Shown piece after piece: positions 5,543 through 13,537 of a stretch of DNA of 43,306 nt (position 1 is its first letter; every line of letters begins with the position of its first letter). The translations under genes and the position numbers were made by a program. The notes beneath the pieces were generated by a model that ran no database searches, was not told where the DNA came from, and was given only the letters and a program-made list of their open reading frames with translations. The DNA is taken from positions 1 through 43,306 of the forward strand of contig CBCPMX010000042.1 of assembly GCA_965120355.1 (NCBI GenBank). Reading direction: 5' to 3'. Source of the DNA: CBCPMX01 sp965120355 (GTDB taxonomy: Bacteria > Bacillota > Clostridia > Oscillospirales > Oscillospiraceae).

Positions 5543-8374
5543 TTATCCGCAGAACCGGTTGCAGCTTGGCACGTGCGGCTGCACGCTGCCAAGGGGGACC
5601 TGAGACTTGTCCTTCAGGCACCGGACGCCGTCGGTGGGATCTTCATCGTCGGCGGGGTCTACCAGCCAGCCCGCCAAGCACACGCCTGCATCGGGATGGC
5701 GTGGGCGGTTCCAGGCTTCGGCGTAGGTGGTGGACCAATGGCGGTATTCCTCGTCGGTGACTTTCTGGCACTCCACCAAAAACCCGGAGACAGCCATACC
5801 AGTGGAGTTCTTGCTGGTCATGGAGGTGGGGGTAATACAGTTGATACATCCGCCCCGGTCCAGCCAGCCGGGAATGATGGGATCCAGCCGCGCGCCGTGG
5901 TCTACATAGACCACGCCCGGCATCAGCCGTTCCGTGACATAGGCGGCACACAGGACAATGCCACGTTCATTGAAGATTTTCACAATATCGTGGTGTTGAA
6001 TCCCCCGTTCCTTTGCGGTATCGGGGTGGATCCACATGGGCTCGTACTGGTAGCCGTCCCAGGCGCGGATCTTCATGGTCTCCACTTCCCGATTCCAGAT
6101 AATGTCGTCACACTGGGCGTGCATCCGCCAGCGGCCATGGTTGGACATACAAAGCAAGGGGTATTTTTTTGCCCGTTCGGAACTCAGCCGTTCGTCGTGA
6201 CTTTCGCTCTTTTCGATCCAGTGGGGGACCGGGGGTCGCTCCGGGTCATCGGGCATGTATTTTTCAATATCTGTGGAGCTGTATTCCAACAGGCCTGTGG
6301 GGGTGGACAGCGGATTGTGTTCCGGGTCAGTGTAGAACTTGTACATACCGGCGGGAATCTCCTGGGCGTCAGGTTTGCAGGGAACGACGTAGATTTTCCG
6401 GTCCTTGAACTCGTCCCAGCTCATATAGTCTTCACAGCCGGAGGCGGCGTAGAAAAACCGCACACGATCTGCCTCGGTCAGGCCGTTGCCAGTATAGGCT
6501 CGAACATATTCCGGCCCCAGCTTCTCGCAGATTTTAACACATACGTCGAAGTCAGTCATGCTTTCGCCGATGGGCGGGCAGCAGGGCTCTGTCAGGTATA
6601 CAGATTGATACACGCCGGAGGAGAGATCATTGCACAGGTCGCTCATTTCATGCTTGGTAGACACGGGGAGAATCAAATCGGCAAAGTAGCAGTCGTTCTC
6701 CAGCCACGGGTGCTGGGCCACAACCGTTTCGATAGACGGGTCGCGATAGGCCTCTGTAAACAGGTTGCCGTTGTTCCAGCAGGTGACGTTACAGGGCGAA
6801 TCAGTCCAGATCATGTGGACGCGGGAAAGGCCGGGCCGGGGATAGATGATCTTGTCAAACTGATAGATGTTGGTGGGCTTGCGGTTGCCGTCCTTGTCCG
6901 GCTGCTGGCTGGACGAGAAGCAGTGCAGGCCATACCACTCTGCGTGTCCCTCCACAATGGCGCGATGCACCATACACCGGGGAATGAACTGCTTGGGGGC
7001 GGGAAGCTTCTGGAACAGCTCGATCAGTTCCGGAGCCTTTTCCTTTTGATAGTCGTTAAGGTCGTAGCGGCGCATGTCAATGTCGTCAGGCAGATCGCCG
7101 TCTACAGCCCGCAGGCAGTCGCAGATCTGCGGCACTTTGGGGGCAAAATCGCCCTGGTACGGAACAGGGAAATCCTTGGCCCACATGTTCCATTCGATCA
7201 TCTTGGCCTGGTGGACGCCAGGGCGGCCCAGTCCCTGCATGCCCAACAGCATGACCTCCAGACGGGCCGGCTCCGTGGCGTAGGGGCCACGGATGAAACA
7301 GCCGCCGTTGCCGTGGAGAATGGAGGTGGTGGTTTTGGCCCAGTGGCGGGCCAGGGCTTTGATGGTCCAGGGCTTGACGCCGCACTTTTCACTGGCCCAT
7401 TTGGGCGTTTTGGGAATGCCGTCTTCTTTCCCCAACACATAGTCGGCAAATTTGTCAAAGCCATAAGTGTGGGTGGCGATATAGTCTTTATCGTAGGTGT
7501 CTTCTGTCAGCCAGATATAGGCGATGGCCAGTTGGAGGGCGGCGTCAGTATTGGGCAGAATGGGAATCCACTTGTCTGCGTGCACTGCAGCCCCATAATT
7601 GAGGTCCGGGCAGACGTAGACTTGCCGAATCCCCAGATCTGTAAACCAGTAGCACAGCCGGGAGGGCATGTGACTGACTACGCCCAGAGGGGTGGTCTCC
7701 GGGTCACAGCCCCAGAACAGCAGCATGTCGCTGTTCTGCGCAATGTCGGGATACAGATTGGCGGTGGGAGCCATTTCGCCCACAGGCTCACAGCCCCAGA
7801 CGTGCTTGGCGCCCCAGTACCAGCCTTCCCAGGAATCCATATTGCGCATTTGGAGCGTATACCCGCCCATGAGGGCCAACAGCCGGTTAGGACAGCCATG
7901 GCTGGGCGCCACACGCTTGCCTTCCCCGTGCATGTCGCTTTCACAGAGGACAGCTTCCGGGCCGTAAGTCTCTTTCATGCGCCGCAGCTCGTCTGCACAG
8001 ATTTGGGCAGCTTCATCCCAGGAGATGCGGACGTAGCCGCTTTTTCCTCGATTTTGGGGGTTGCGTTCCCCGTTGGGATCCCAGTCAACGCGCTTCAGCG
8101 GATACTTGACGCGGTTGGGGGAATAGACCCGGCTCTTGTAGCCCAGGCCCAGGGGAGTAATGGTCACGCGGTCCGGCGGGGTAAAGGTCTGCCCCCTGGC
8201 TTCAATTTTCCAGGGGTTGCAGTGGGCGTCTGTGTATTCCTTGTCGTAGGCATAGGGCCGGATGCGGGTGATGGTGTTGTTGGTGGTATCTACCAGACAG
8301 GGGCCGCCGCTTTCCGGACCCATGAGGCTGTAGCTGACGAGGTTCTGTAAATCGGGCTGAAAGTTCTTTCCCAT
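5543..8374 (-). CDS. transhydroxylase-family bis-MGD molybdoenzyme alpha subunit (first copy)
   Basis: This 943-residue DMSO-reductase superfamily catalytic subunit has no N-terminal CxxC Fe-S motif and no Tat signal, as in AthL of Pelobacter (875 residues). The motif MDSWEGW at 179-185 supplies the likely Mo ligand Ser181, flanked by Asp180 and Trp182; His149 aligns near the catalytic His144 of AthL. Elsewhere it is divergent: the AthL segment containing Tyr404 has no obvious counterpart, and the C-terminus is extended with a Cys-containing tail (CLKDK...SCNRFCG). The reaction could be hydroxyl transfer between phenols, or reductive dehydroxylation as in related gut catechol dehydroxylases. 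GAGG precedes the ATG. It is transcribed divergently from the accessory cluster across a 341-bp regulatory region. Confidence 0.8.
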   Translation of the reverse strand: MGKNFQPDLQNLVSYSLMGPESGGPCLVDTTNNTITRIRPYAYDKEYTDAHCNPWKIEARGQTFTPPDRVTITPLGLGYKSRVYSPNRVKYPLKRVDWDPNGERNPQNRGKSGYVRISWDEAAQICADELRRMKETYGPEAVLCESDMHGEGKRVAPSHGCPNRLLALMGGYTLQMRNMDSWEGWYWGAKHVWGCEPVGEMAPTANLYPDIAQNSDMLLFWGCDPETTPLGVVSHMPSRLCYWFTDLGIRQVYVCPDLNYGAAVHADKWIPILPNTDAALQLAIAYIWLTEDTYDKDYIATHTYGFDKFADYVLGKEDGIPKTPKWASEKCGVKPWTIKALARHWAKTTTSILHGNGGCFIRGPYATEPARLEVMLLGMQGLGRPGVHQAKMIEWNMWAKDFPVPYQGDFAPKVPQICDCLRAVDGDLPDDIDMRRYDLNDYQKEKAPELIELFQKLPAPKQFIPRCMVHRAIVEGHAEWYGLHCFSSSQQPDKDGNRKPTNIYQFDKIIYPRPGLSRVHMIWTDSPCNVTCWNNGNLFTEAYRDPSIETVVAQHPWLENDCYFADLILPVSTKHEMSDLCNDLSSGVYQSVYLTEPCCPPIGESMTDFDVCVKICEKLGPEYVRAYTGNGLTEADRVRFFYAASGCEDYMSWDEFKDRKIYVVPCKPDAQEIPAGMYKFYTDPEHNPLSTPTGLLEYSSTDIEKYMPDDPERPPVPHWIEKSESHDERLSSERAKKYPLLCMSNHGRWRMHAQCDDIIWNREVETMKIRAWDGYQYEPMWIHPDTAKERGIQHHDIVKIFNERGIVLCAAYVTERLMPGVVYVDHGARLDPIIPGWLDRGGCINCITPTSMTSKNSTGMAVSGFLVECQKVTDEEYRHWSTTYAEAWNRPRHPDAGVCLAGWLVDPADDEDPTDGVRCLKDKSQVPLGSVQPHVPSCNRFCG

Positions 8375-8506
8375 GAAAAAATACCTCGCTTTCAGGAATG
8401 AGTAAGAAAGAACAGAGAGAAAGTATAACTCTGTGCTGCCCGTTTTGCGGAAGCATCTTGCTGGCGGTCAAACGGGTAAACACCAATTCTATGTTTTGTC
8501 TACTCT

Positions 8507-8536
8507 ATCATAGCATATCACTATGGTCGGATGCAA
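8507..8536 (-). promoter_or_regulatory. promoter candidate for the leftward transhydroxylase pair
   Basis: On the minus strand TTGCAT (8531-8536), an 18-nt spacer and TATGAT (8507-8512) form a fair sigma-A promoter. It would give a leader of about 125 nt before the ATG at 8374. No known riboswitch pattern was recognised in that leader. Confidence 0.55.
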
Positions 8537-8553
8537 ACAGGATTATTTCAAGC

Positions 8554-8577
8554 GGTCACATTCATTCAGTTGTGACC
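8554..8577. promoter_or_regulatory. perfect dyad GGTCACA-N10-TGTGACC between divergent promoters
   Basis: Seven-base perfect arms separated by 10 nt lie midway in the divergent region 8375-8715, just upstream of both candidate -35 boxes. The position and symmetry suit an operator for a dimeric regulator acting on both arms. No regulator gene is adjacent. The arm order is the reverse of a CRP site, so CRP/FNR is not favoured. Confidence 0.5.
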
Positions 8578-8615
8578 AGATAAAAAAGTGGCAGCCCTTT
8601 CCCGTAAAAATCCTG

Positions 8616-8646
8616 TTGACATTGGAATCGTTCCATGGTTTAAAAT
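8616..8646 (+). promoter_or_regulatory. promoter with spacer dyad for the accessory/transhydroxylase operon
   Basis: TTGACA (8616-8621) is followed by TAAAAT (8641-8646) at the long spacing of 19 nt; TTTAAA at 17 nt is an alternative. A perfect dyad TGGAA-TCG-TTCCA (8623-8635) fills the spacer. A 19-nt spacer with a dyad inside is the architecture used by MerR-family activators. Start is about 60 nt upstream of the first accessory gene. Confidence 0.6.
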
Positions 8647-8715
8647 AAGCATGTAAAGGTCGAAGTACGTCCAGCTGCCGTCCGGCAGGGTGGATGAAAG
8701 AAACGGAGGGAGTCC

Positions 8716-9147
8716 ATGCAGAAAGAACAGTCCAGACGGAAGGGTCCGCACGACAACGATGTGCGGCTCAGCCCCCTGGAAAAGGACGGGGAAAAGCTGA
8801 TTGAAACCCTGGAAAAAGGCCATATGGTGGCAATCCTGTCTCAAATGGAGATCATGTATGTCCTGCTCCAGGGAGATTACCGGTGCTATATCCATCCCAT
8901 TGGTGCGGAAGAGGGACGTGCCAAGCGTCTGCCCCGTACCGATGAGCGCCGGGCAGTCATTAAGAATTTGGCGAATTTGGCCGACCTGCTCTTTGAGGTG
9001 GAATTCCAACAGGGGATGGACGTGATGGGCGTCATGCAGGCAGCTGAAAACGGCATCGTGGCGTTCCTGGATGTCACTGGCCAGCTGCCTGCGGAGGACT
9101 TTGACTTTATGCAGTGGAAGGAAACGCCAAAGGAAAGCTCAGAATAA
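8716..9147 (+). CDS. accessory protein A of the transhydroxylase cluster, unknown function
   Basis: I do not recognise this 143-residue protein. It is charged and mostly helical, with no signal peptide, membrane segment or Cys cluster. The N-terminal 15 residues are basic; a central segment HMVAILSQMEIMYVLLQG looks like a buried amphipathic core, and the C-terminus is acidic. GGAGGG lies 5 nt before the ATG. It is the first gene of a same-strand series of five small genes leading to the second transhydroxylase, so a role in regulating, assembling or protecting that enzyme is likely but unproven. Confidence 0.8.
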   Translation: MQKEQSRRKGPHDNDVRLSPLEKDGEKLIETLEKGHMVAILSQMEIMYVLLQGDYRCYIHPIGAEEGRAKRLPRTDERRAVIKNLANLADLLFEVEFQQGMDVMGVMQAAENGIVAFLDVTGQLPAEDFDFMQWKETPKESSE

Positions 9148-9197
9148 ACCGGCGCCAGCAGTGGACGAAAAGATTCGCCCAAAGCCGATGCCGGTTT
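9146..9197 (+). other. intercistronic RNA hairpin
   Basis: AAACCGGC (9146-9153) pairs perfectly with GCCGGTTT (9190-9197), enclosing an inner stem GGACGAA/TTCGCCC with loop AAGA and one mismatch. There is no T-tract. It could stabilise or segment the mRNA between accessory genes A and B. Confidence 0.45.
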
Positions 9198-9236
9198 GTG
9201 CAGAGGTTCCCAAGGAAACAATAAGGAGGTGCAGGC

Positions 9237-9434
9237 GTGAAAACCTATAAATTTGTATGCAGAAGCACCCGCGGTGGGTTCACCGAGTGGGCCAGCATTC
9301 TGGAAGACGGCGTTGAGGTGAGCCGGATTGACCGGGATGTGCATCAGGAGACTGTGCGGCAGTTCCGCGAGCGGGTTGGCGCGCAGCTGGAAGCCGAGGG
9401 CTGCCAGCCCGAACCCCACCAGTACCGGCTCTGA
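9237..9434 (+). CDS. accessory protein B, small conserved-looking protein of unknown function
   Basis: This is a 65-residue protein with a GTG start. The start is set by a near-perfect AAGGAGGT at 9223-9230, six nt upstream. The N-terminal part (KTYKFVCRSTRGGFTEWASI) looks like two beta strands; the rest is a charged helix (QETVRQFRERVGAQLEAEG). No family was recognised. It lies between accessory genes A and C in the same direction. The excellent ribosome site on such a short frame supports a real gene. Confidence 0.7.
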   Translation: MKTYKFVCRSTRGGFTEWASILEDGVEVSRIDRDVHQETVRQFRERVGAQLEAEGCQPEPHQYRL

Positions 9435-9480
9435 GGTCTGCCTGACCGGAAATTTGGAATTACAAGGAAGAAGGGAAACG

Positions 9481-9945
9481 ATGACATCCATATCAGTTTT
9501 GATCCAGCATCATGCCGGGCCTACTGGCAATGTGCTGATCTGCAGAAATGCGGATGGCGCCTGGGAGCTGCCCCACGGTACGCTCCGTACGAATGAGACC
9601 GAAGAGAATGCCGCCAGACGCATTGCGTGGGAGCAGGTAGGCATTGAGGTCACGCCGGGCAAGCTGGTCACCATTGGGCACAAATACCCAAAGGATGGGT
9701 ATACGGAGCATTTTCTGTGCGGGAATATCACCCACAATACCCATACCAAACATAACTATCATTGCTATTACGAGTCCGTCAGCAAGTGGCAGACAGAGCC
9801 GGTGGCAGGCAGCTACACGGAGTTCCGGTGGGTGCATCCCACGGAATTGGGCGGCTACGAGTTTGACGGCGACGACAAGAACTTTATCGCCAAGTATGAT
9901 CCGTGGGTCAATGCCCGCGAAATCAAGGACGTCAGAATGTTTTAA
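9481..9945 (+). CDS. Nudix-fold protein with a degenerate Nudix box
   Basis: The 154-residue protein has a Nudix layout: strand ISVLIQH, then WELPHGTLRTNETEENAARR and the helix ending WEQVGIEV, and the late FRWVHPTEL strand. The box G-x5-E-x7-R-E-U-x-E-E-x-G-U is present as G33, E39, R47, I48, E51, Q52 and G54. The Glu after Arg is Ile and the second Glu of the EE pair is Gln, so two of the three usual metal ligands are lost. It may bind a nucleotide or aromatic ligand without hydrolysing it. The His-rich HNTHTKHNYHCYY loop is unusual. It has no DNA-binding domain, unlike NrtR regulators. It sits in the middle of the accessory gene series. Confidence 0.8.
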   Translation: MTSISVLIQHHAGPTGNVLICRNADGAWELPHGTLRTNETEENAARRIAWEQVGIEVTPGKLVTIGHKYPKDGYTEHFLCGNITHNTHTKHNYHCYYESVSKWQTEPVAGSYTEFRWVHPTELGGYEFDGDDKNFIAKYDPWVNAREIKDVRMF

Positions 9946-9960
9946 GGAGGCGGCATAGCG

Positions 9961-10260
9961 TTGAAGAAATACTTCTTTGAAGCGGAGAAGATTCAGTGGG
10001 AAAAACCCAATGAACCGAAGCATGTGTGCAGTGCCGCCGCCACGACTGCGGTCATTGCCGCCAGTGAAGCGGAGGCCCAAACGCTAGCGGAGGCGAAGCT
10101 GGAGCGGGAATACTACGGCACCGGCTGCCTGCTGGGGCCGGTGAAGCTGACCGGCTGCGCGGAATTGCCGGCAGACTGGAGCTATGGCTACGGCGCGGAG
10201 TGCCGGTCCGGCCCCACGGCGCAAATCGGCGACCTGGTGGGCAAGAATGTGATCCGATAG
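9961..10260 (+). CDS. accessory protein D, unknown function, TTG start
   Basis: This is a 99-residue protein started by TTG, with AAGGAGG overlapping the previous stop and about 10 nt upstream. The opening MKKYFFEAEKIQW is beta-like, followed by an alanine-rich helix (CSAAATTAVIAASEAEAQTLAEAK) and a glycine/cysteine-containing tail (YYGTGCLLGPVKLTGC). No family was recognised and no membrane signal is seen. The gene is 15 nt from the Nudix-like gene and 11 nt from the next, so one operon is clear. Confidence 0.7.
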   Translation: MKKYFFEAEKIQWEKPNEPKHVCSAAATTAVIAASEAEAQTLAEAKLEREYYGTGCLLGPVKLTGCAELPADWSYGYGAECRSGPTAQIGDLVGKNVIR

Positions 10261-10271
10261 GAGGAGACAGC

Positions 10272-10787
10272 GTGGATTTGGTAAAAAAATATATGCTGCA
10301 TCTGCCGGAAGGCAATGTCACTTTGACAAAGGAAGAAGTTTTTGCCAAAGTCAAAGAGGTGCTGAAAGACCATCCAAGTGAATATATCAACGCGTTCCGC
10401 GTCTGGTATGAGGGCTTTGAGGGTTACGGCATGCCCGGGTCGGACGTCTATGCGTGCATTATTGATGCGATTCGCGCCATGCCGGAGGACTGGGAGGAAA
10501 TCGGCCCCATGCGCTGGGAAAAGTATGGTGTAGTGGATCCCAGTTTTCGGAACCTGCACTATGCACAGGCCCGCAAACAGGACGCCGGGGTAGATATGCT
10601 CCTGCACCGGTTCCATCTGGGCAAGCATTATCAGGGGCCTGACGGCCGAGTATTCTGGATTCCGGTGATCGAGGACTTCGATATGCGCTGCTTTGAACGC
10701 AAGGACGGCAAGTACGTCGGCAATATGGTGGAGATCGATCCCCGTTCCGAGTACGCCAGGCAGATGATTGAAGTCGAAGTGTCGTGA
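10272..10787 (+). CDS. accessory protein E, unknown function, directly before the second transhydroxylase
   Basis: This is a 171-residue protein with a GTG start chosen for AGGAGGAG just upstream (10259-10266). It is rich in aromatic residues (NAFRVWYEGFEGYGMPG, RFHLGKHYQGPDGRVFWIPV) and ends in an acidic beta-like segment. It has no Cys cluster or signal. Its size and place suggest a dedicated chaperone or third subunit, but it lacks the all-helical pattern of TorD chaperones and I recognise no family. It is 12 nt upstream of the alpha subunit start. Confidence 0.75.
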   Translation: MDLVKKYMLHLPEGNVTLTKEEVFAKVKEVLKDHPSEYINAFRVWYEGFEGYGMPGSDVYACIIDAIRAMPEDWEEIGPMRWEKYGVVDPSFRNLHYAQARKQDAGVDMLLHRFHLGKHYQGPDGRVFWIPVIEDFDMRCFERKDGKYVGNMVEIDPRSEYARQMIEVEVS

Positions 10788-10799
10788 GGAGGAAACAGT

Positions 10800-13535
10800 A
10801 TGCCTGAAACGAAATATACCCCTGTTGAAACGAATTCCAAGGAGCGCATTACCCATAGCATCTGTGTGGGAGGCCCCATGACCATTCATACGGTCAATGG
10901 CGTGATCCGCCGGATCCGGCCCATTGTCCTCACAGACGACGATGCGCCCGGATGGGTCATCAAGGCCCGTGGCAAACAGTTTACCCCTCAGCGCAAGACC
11001 ACCATGTCGCTGCTGGGCTACTGTGAAAAGGATCGTACTTATGCCTATGACCGGCTGAAGTATCCCATGATCCGAGAGGATTTTGTGGAGACGCCCGATG
11101 GCAAAAACCGCAACACCGAAAACCGCGGCAAATCCGGCTACCGCCGTGCCTCCTGGGACGAGGCGCTGTCGCTGGTGGCGCGGGAGATCAAGCGCCTGCA
11201 CAGAACCTACGGCAAAGAGACCATTACGGCCTGCACCTCTTCTCACCACTCCTGGGGCCTGGCGGGCTACAAGATCTCCCTGTTCAACCGCTTCTTCACC
11301 ATGCTGGGCTACACCCGCATTGCCGACAACCCGGACTCCTGGGAGGGCTTCCACTGGGGCACCCCCCACACTTACGGCTACTACTGGCGTCTGGGCGGAC
11401 CTGAACCCTATGATATGCTGGAGATGGCGCTGCAAAATGTGGAGACCATTGTCATGTGGTCCCACGACCCGGACACCACCCGCGGCGGCTATTCCGCCCA
11501 GGAGTCTGCCTTGTGGCGATGGTGGATGAAAGAGATGGGCGTTCAGTTCATCTATGTGGACCCCTTCAACAATTTCTCCTCCGTCAAGCAGGCGGATAAG
11601 TGGATTGGGCCCCGTATGGGCACCGACGCCGCCATTCTGGAGGCCATTGCCTATGTCTGGATCACGGAGGATCTGTACGACAAGGAGTATGTGGCCCAGC
11701 ACGGCCACCGGTTTGAGGAGTTCAAAAATCACATTTTGGGCCTGGGGCCTGACGGCACGGCCAAGACGCCCCGTTGGGCGTCGGAAATCTCCCTGGTGCC
11801 GGCCATGGACATCAAAGCCATTGCCCGCCGCTGGGCAAATTCCGTCACCACGGCCGGATCCGGCATGCGCGGTGGCTTCGGCGGCGCCTGCCGCACGGTG
11901 GGCGGCACGGAATACGCCCGTCTGCTGGTCTGCCTGCTGGCTATGCAGGGCATGGGCAAGCCGGGCCGGAACATGTGGACCGGCACCTGCGGCGGCCCCA
12001 TGAACTATAATTTCTGGTTTGGCGGTTACTCGGATCCCCTGAGCACCATTGCCAAATATCCCATTTGCGACGATCAGCCGGTCAACACTGTGGAGCAGGT
12101 CCTGTACCGGCCCAATCTGCCCGACGCTATTCTGGACGGGCACTACGAGTGGTACGGCGAGGGCTTCTGCGGCGGCGGCCTGGACTTCGAGTTCACCCGG
12201 CACGTCTATCCCGCCCCGGGCTATAACAAGGTCCACTGTTTCTGGCGGTATGGCGGCTCCTTCATCGGCACCATGCTGGACACCAACAAGTGGGTGCGCA
12301 TGTATAAGAGCCCGGAGCTGGAGTTTGTCATCAACCAGGACATCTATATGACGCCGGAGACGCGGCATGCCGACGTGATTCTGCCGGCCTGCAGCAATTT
12401 GGAGCGGGTAGACATCGGTGAAGTGGGCAACTCCGGCAACGGCGGCTACTGCTCCCACTCGCAGACCGGTAACTCCTGGCAGGTCATTGTGTATCAGGAT
12501 AAAGCCATTGAGCCGTTGTGGGATTCCCGTTCGGACTACTGGATTTTCTCCCAGGTTGCGGCCCGTCTGGGCTGGGGCGAGCGCTTCACCGAAGGCCGGG
12601 ACGAGGAACAGTGGGCTAAGCGCTTCTGGCAGTTCTCGGATCTCCCCAAGCATATGTCCTGGGAGGACTTCAAGGCAAAGGGATACTACATTCCGCCGGT
12701 TTCCTATAAGGAAGAGAATGTGGACCCGGAGACCGGCCTGATCGAAAACTGGGATCGCTATCCCGGCTTCCAGTGGTTTGCCGAGAACCGTCCCTGCGAC
12801 ACCATGAACCACAAGGACTTCCAGGAGGAGGGCCAGCTGGGTACGCTGTCGGGCAAGTTCGAGTTTGTCTCGGAATCCCTGCTGTACTGGGCGCCGGATG
12901 ACGATGCCCGCGCGCCGATTCCCCACTATAAGGATTCTTGGGAGGGGCATAAGTCCTTGACGGCTGATGTCTATCCTTATGGGCTGATTTCGCCGCATCC
13001 CCGGTTCGACTACCATACGCATTACAACCAGCATGCCGTCTGGCTGTGGGAGATCCCGGAGAACCGGGTTGTCATCAACGGCAATCCTTATCTGATCTGC
13101 CGCATCAACCCCAAGGTGGCTGAACAGAAGGGCATTCAGGACGGCGACGTGGTGCGGCTGTTCAACAACCGCGGCAGCGTAATGTGCGTGGCTCGGGTTA
13201 CTTACCGGGTCAACCCGGAAACGATTCACGCCTATACGTCCTCCGGTATTTACAATCCCATCCAGTATGGCGAGCGGGAGAGCTGGGATAAAGGTGGCTG
13301 CGTGAATCTGTTGGTGCCGGGCCGCCTCATGGGTGAGTATGTACCCGCCATGGTGCCAAACTCCTGCAACATCGACGTGGAAAAGGTGGATCCCGACCCC
13401 AATTACGGCCAGGGCTTTGAGTTTATTCTTGACGCTGTGGATAAGCAGCAGCTGGAGACAGAGCGGCCTATCCGCACCTCCGCTGAGGCGGATCTCCTTT
13501 TTGGAGAAAGAGAACATCACAAGGAGGCTGTTTAA
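10800..13535 (+). CDS. pyrogallol-phloroglucinol transhydroxylase-family bis-MGD alpha subunit (second copy)
   Basis: The 911-residue protein is much closer to Pelobacter AthL than the first copy. SSHHSWG (147-153) provides His149 in the place of AthL His144, and DNPDSWEGFHWG provides Asp179, Mo ligand Ser180 and Trp181 for Asp174, Ser175 and Trp176. WFGGYSDP places Tyr410 at AthL Tyr404. The position of AthL Trp354 appears to be Phe360, and the Cys557 region (NSGNGGY) differs, so the phenol pocket is probably altered. There is no Fe-S motif or export signal. Codon use is strongly biased to C-ending codons, suggesting high expression. GAGGAGG precedes the ATG. AthL numbering is from memory. 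A transhydroxylase is the first choice, a catechol-type dehydroxylase the alternative. Confidence 0.85.
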   Translation: MPETKYTPVETNSKERITHSICVGGPMTIHTVNGVIRRIRPIVLTDDDAPGWVIKARGKQFTPQRKTTMSLLGYCEKDRTYAYDRLKYPMIREDFVETPDGKNRNTENRGKSGYRRASWDEALSLVAREIKRLHRTYGKETITACTSSHHSWGLAGYKISLFNRFFTMLGYTRIADNPDSWEGFHWGTPHTYGYYWRLGGPEPYDMLEMALQNVETIVMWSHDPDTTRGGYSAQESALWRWWMKEMGVQFIYVDPFNNFSSVKQADKWIGPRMGTDAAILEAIAYVWITEDLYDKEYVAQHGHRFEEFKNHILGLGPDGTAKTPRWASEISLVPAMDIKAIARRWANSVTTAGSGMRGGFGGACRTVGGTEYARLLVCLLAMQGMGKPGRNMWTGTCGGPMNYNFWFGGYSDPLSTIAKYPICDDQPVNTVEQVLYRPNLPDAILDGHYEWYGEGFCGGGLDFEFTRHVYPAPGYNKVHCFWRYGGSFIGTMLDTNKWVRMYKSPELEFVINQDIYMTPETRHADVILPACSNLERVDIGEVGNSGNGGYCSHSQTGNSWQVIVYQDKAIEPLWDSRSDYWIFSQVAARLGWGERFTEGRDEEQWAKRFWQFSDLPKHMSWEDFKAKGYYIPPVSYKEENVDPETGLIENWDRYPGFQWFAENRPCDTMNHKDFQEEGQLGTLSGKFEFVSESLLYWAPDDDARAPIPHYKDSWEGHKSLTADVYPYGLISPHPRFDYHTHYNQHAVWLWEIPENRVVINGNPYLICRINPKVAEQKGIQDGDVVRLFNNRGSVMCVARVTYRVNPETIHAYTSSGIYNPIQYGERESWDKGGCVNLLVPGRLMGEYVPAMVPNSCNIDVEKVDPDPNYGQGFEFILDAVDKQQLETERPIRTSAEADLLFGEREHHKEAV

Positions 13536-13537
13536 TT

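Noticed and set aside
5513..8350. Open frame of 945 codons on the plus strand opposite the first alpha subunit
   Set aside because: It is the antisense shadow of a real gene in GC-rich DNA. The product has no family features, while the minus-strand frame is an unmistakable molybdoenzyme.
5543..8374. Formate dehydrogenase or nitrate reductase
   Set aside because: There is no N-terminal Fe-S motif, no selenocysteine or Cys at the Mo ligand position, and the partner subunit has the BthL-type beta-barrel.
8554..8577. CRP/FNR binding site
   Set aside because: The half-sites are in the opposite order (TCACA before TGTGA) with a 10-nt gap, unlike the TGTGA-N6-TCACA layout.
10272..10787. TorD/DmsD-type chaperone for the Mo enzyme
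   Set aside because: The protein is aromatic-rich with beta-like segments and lacks the all-helical pattern and motifs of TorD proteins.
10188..13520. Open frame of 1110 codons on the minus strand opposite the second alpha subunit
   Set aside because: It is antisense to a clear gene with a good ribosome site; the length reflects strong codon bias, which removes stops from the opposite strand.
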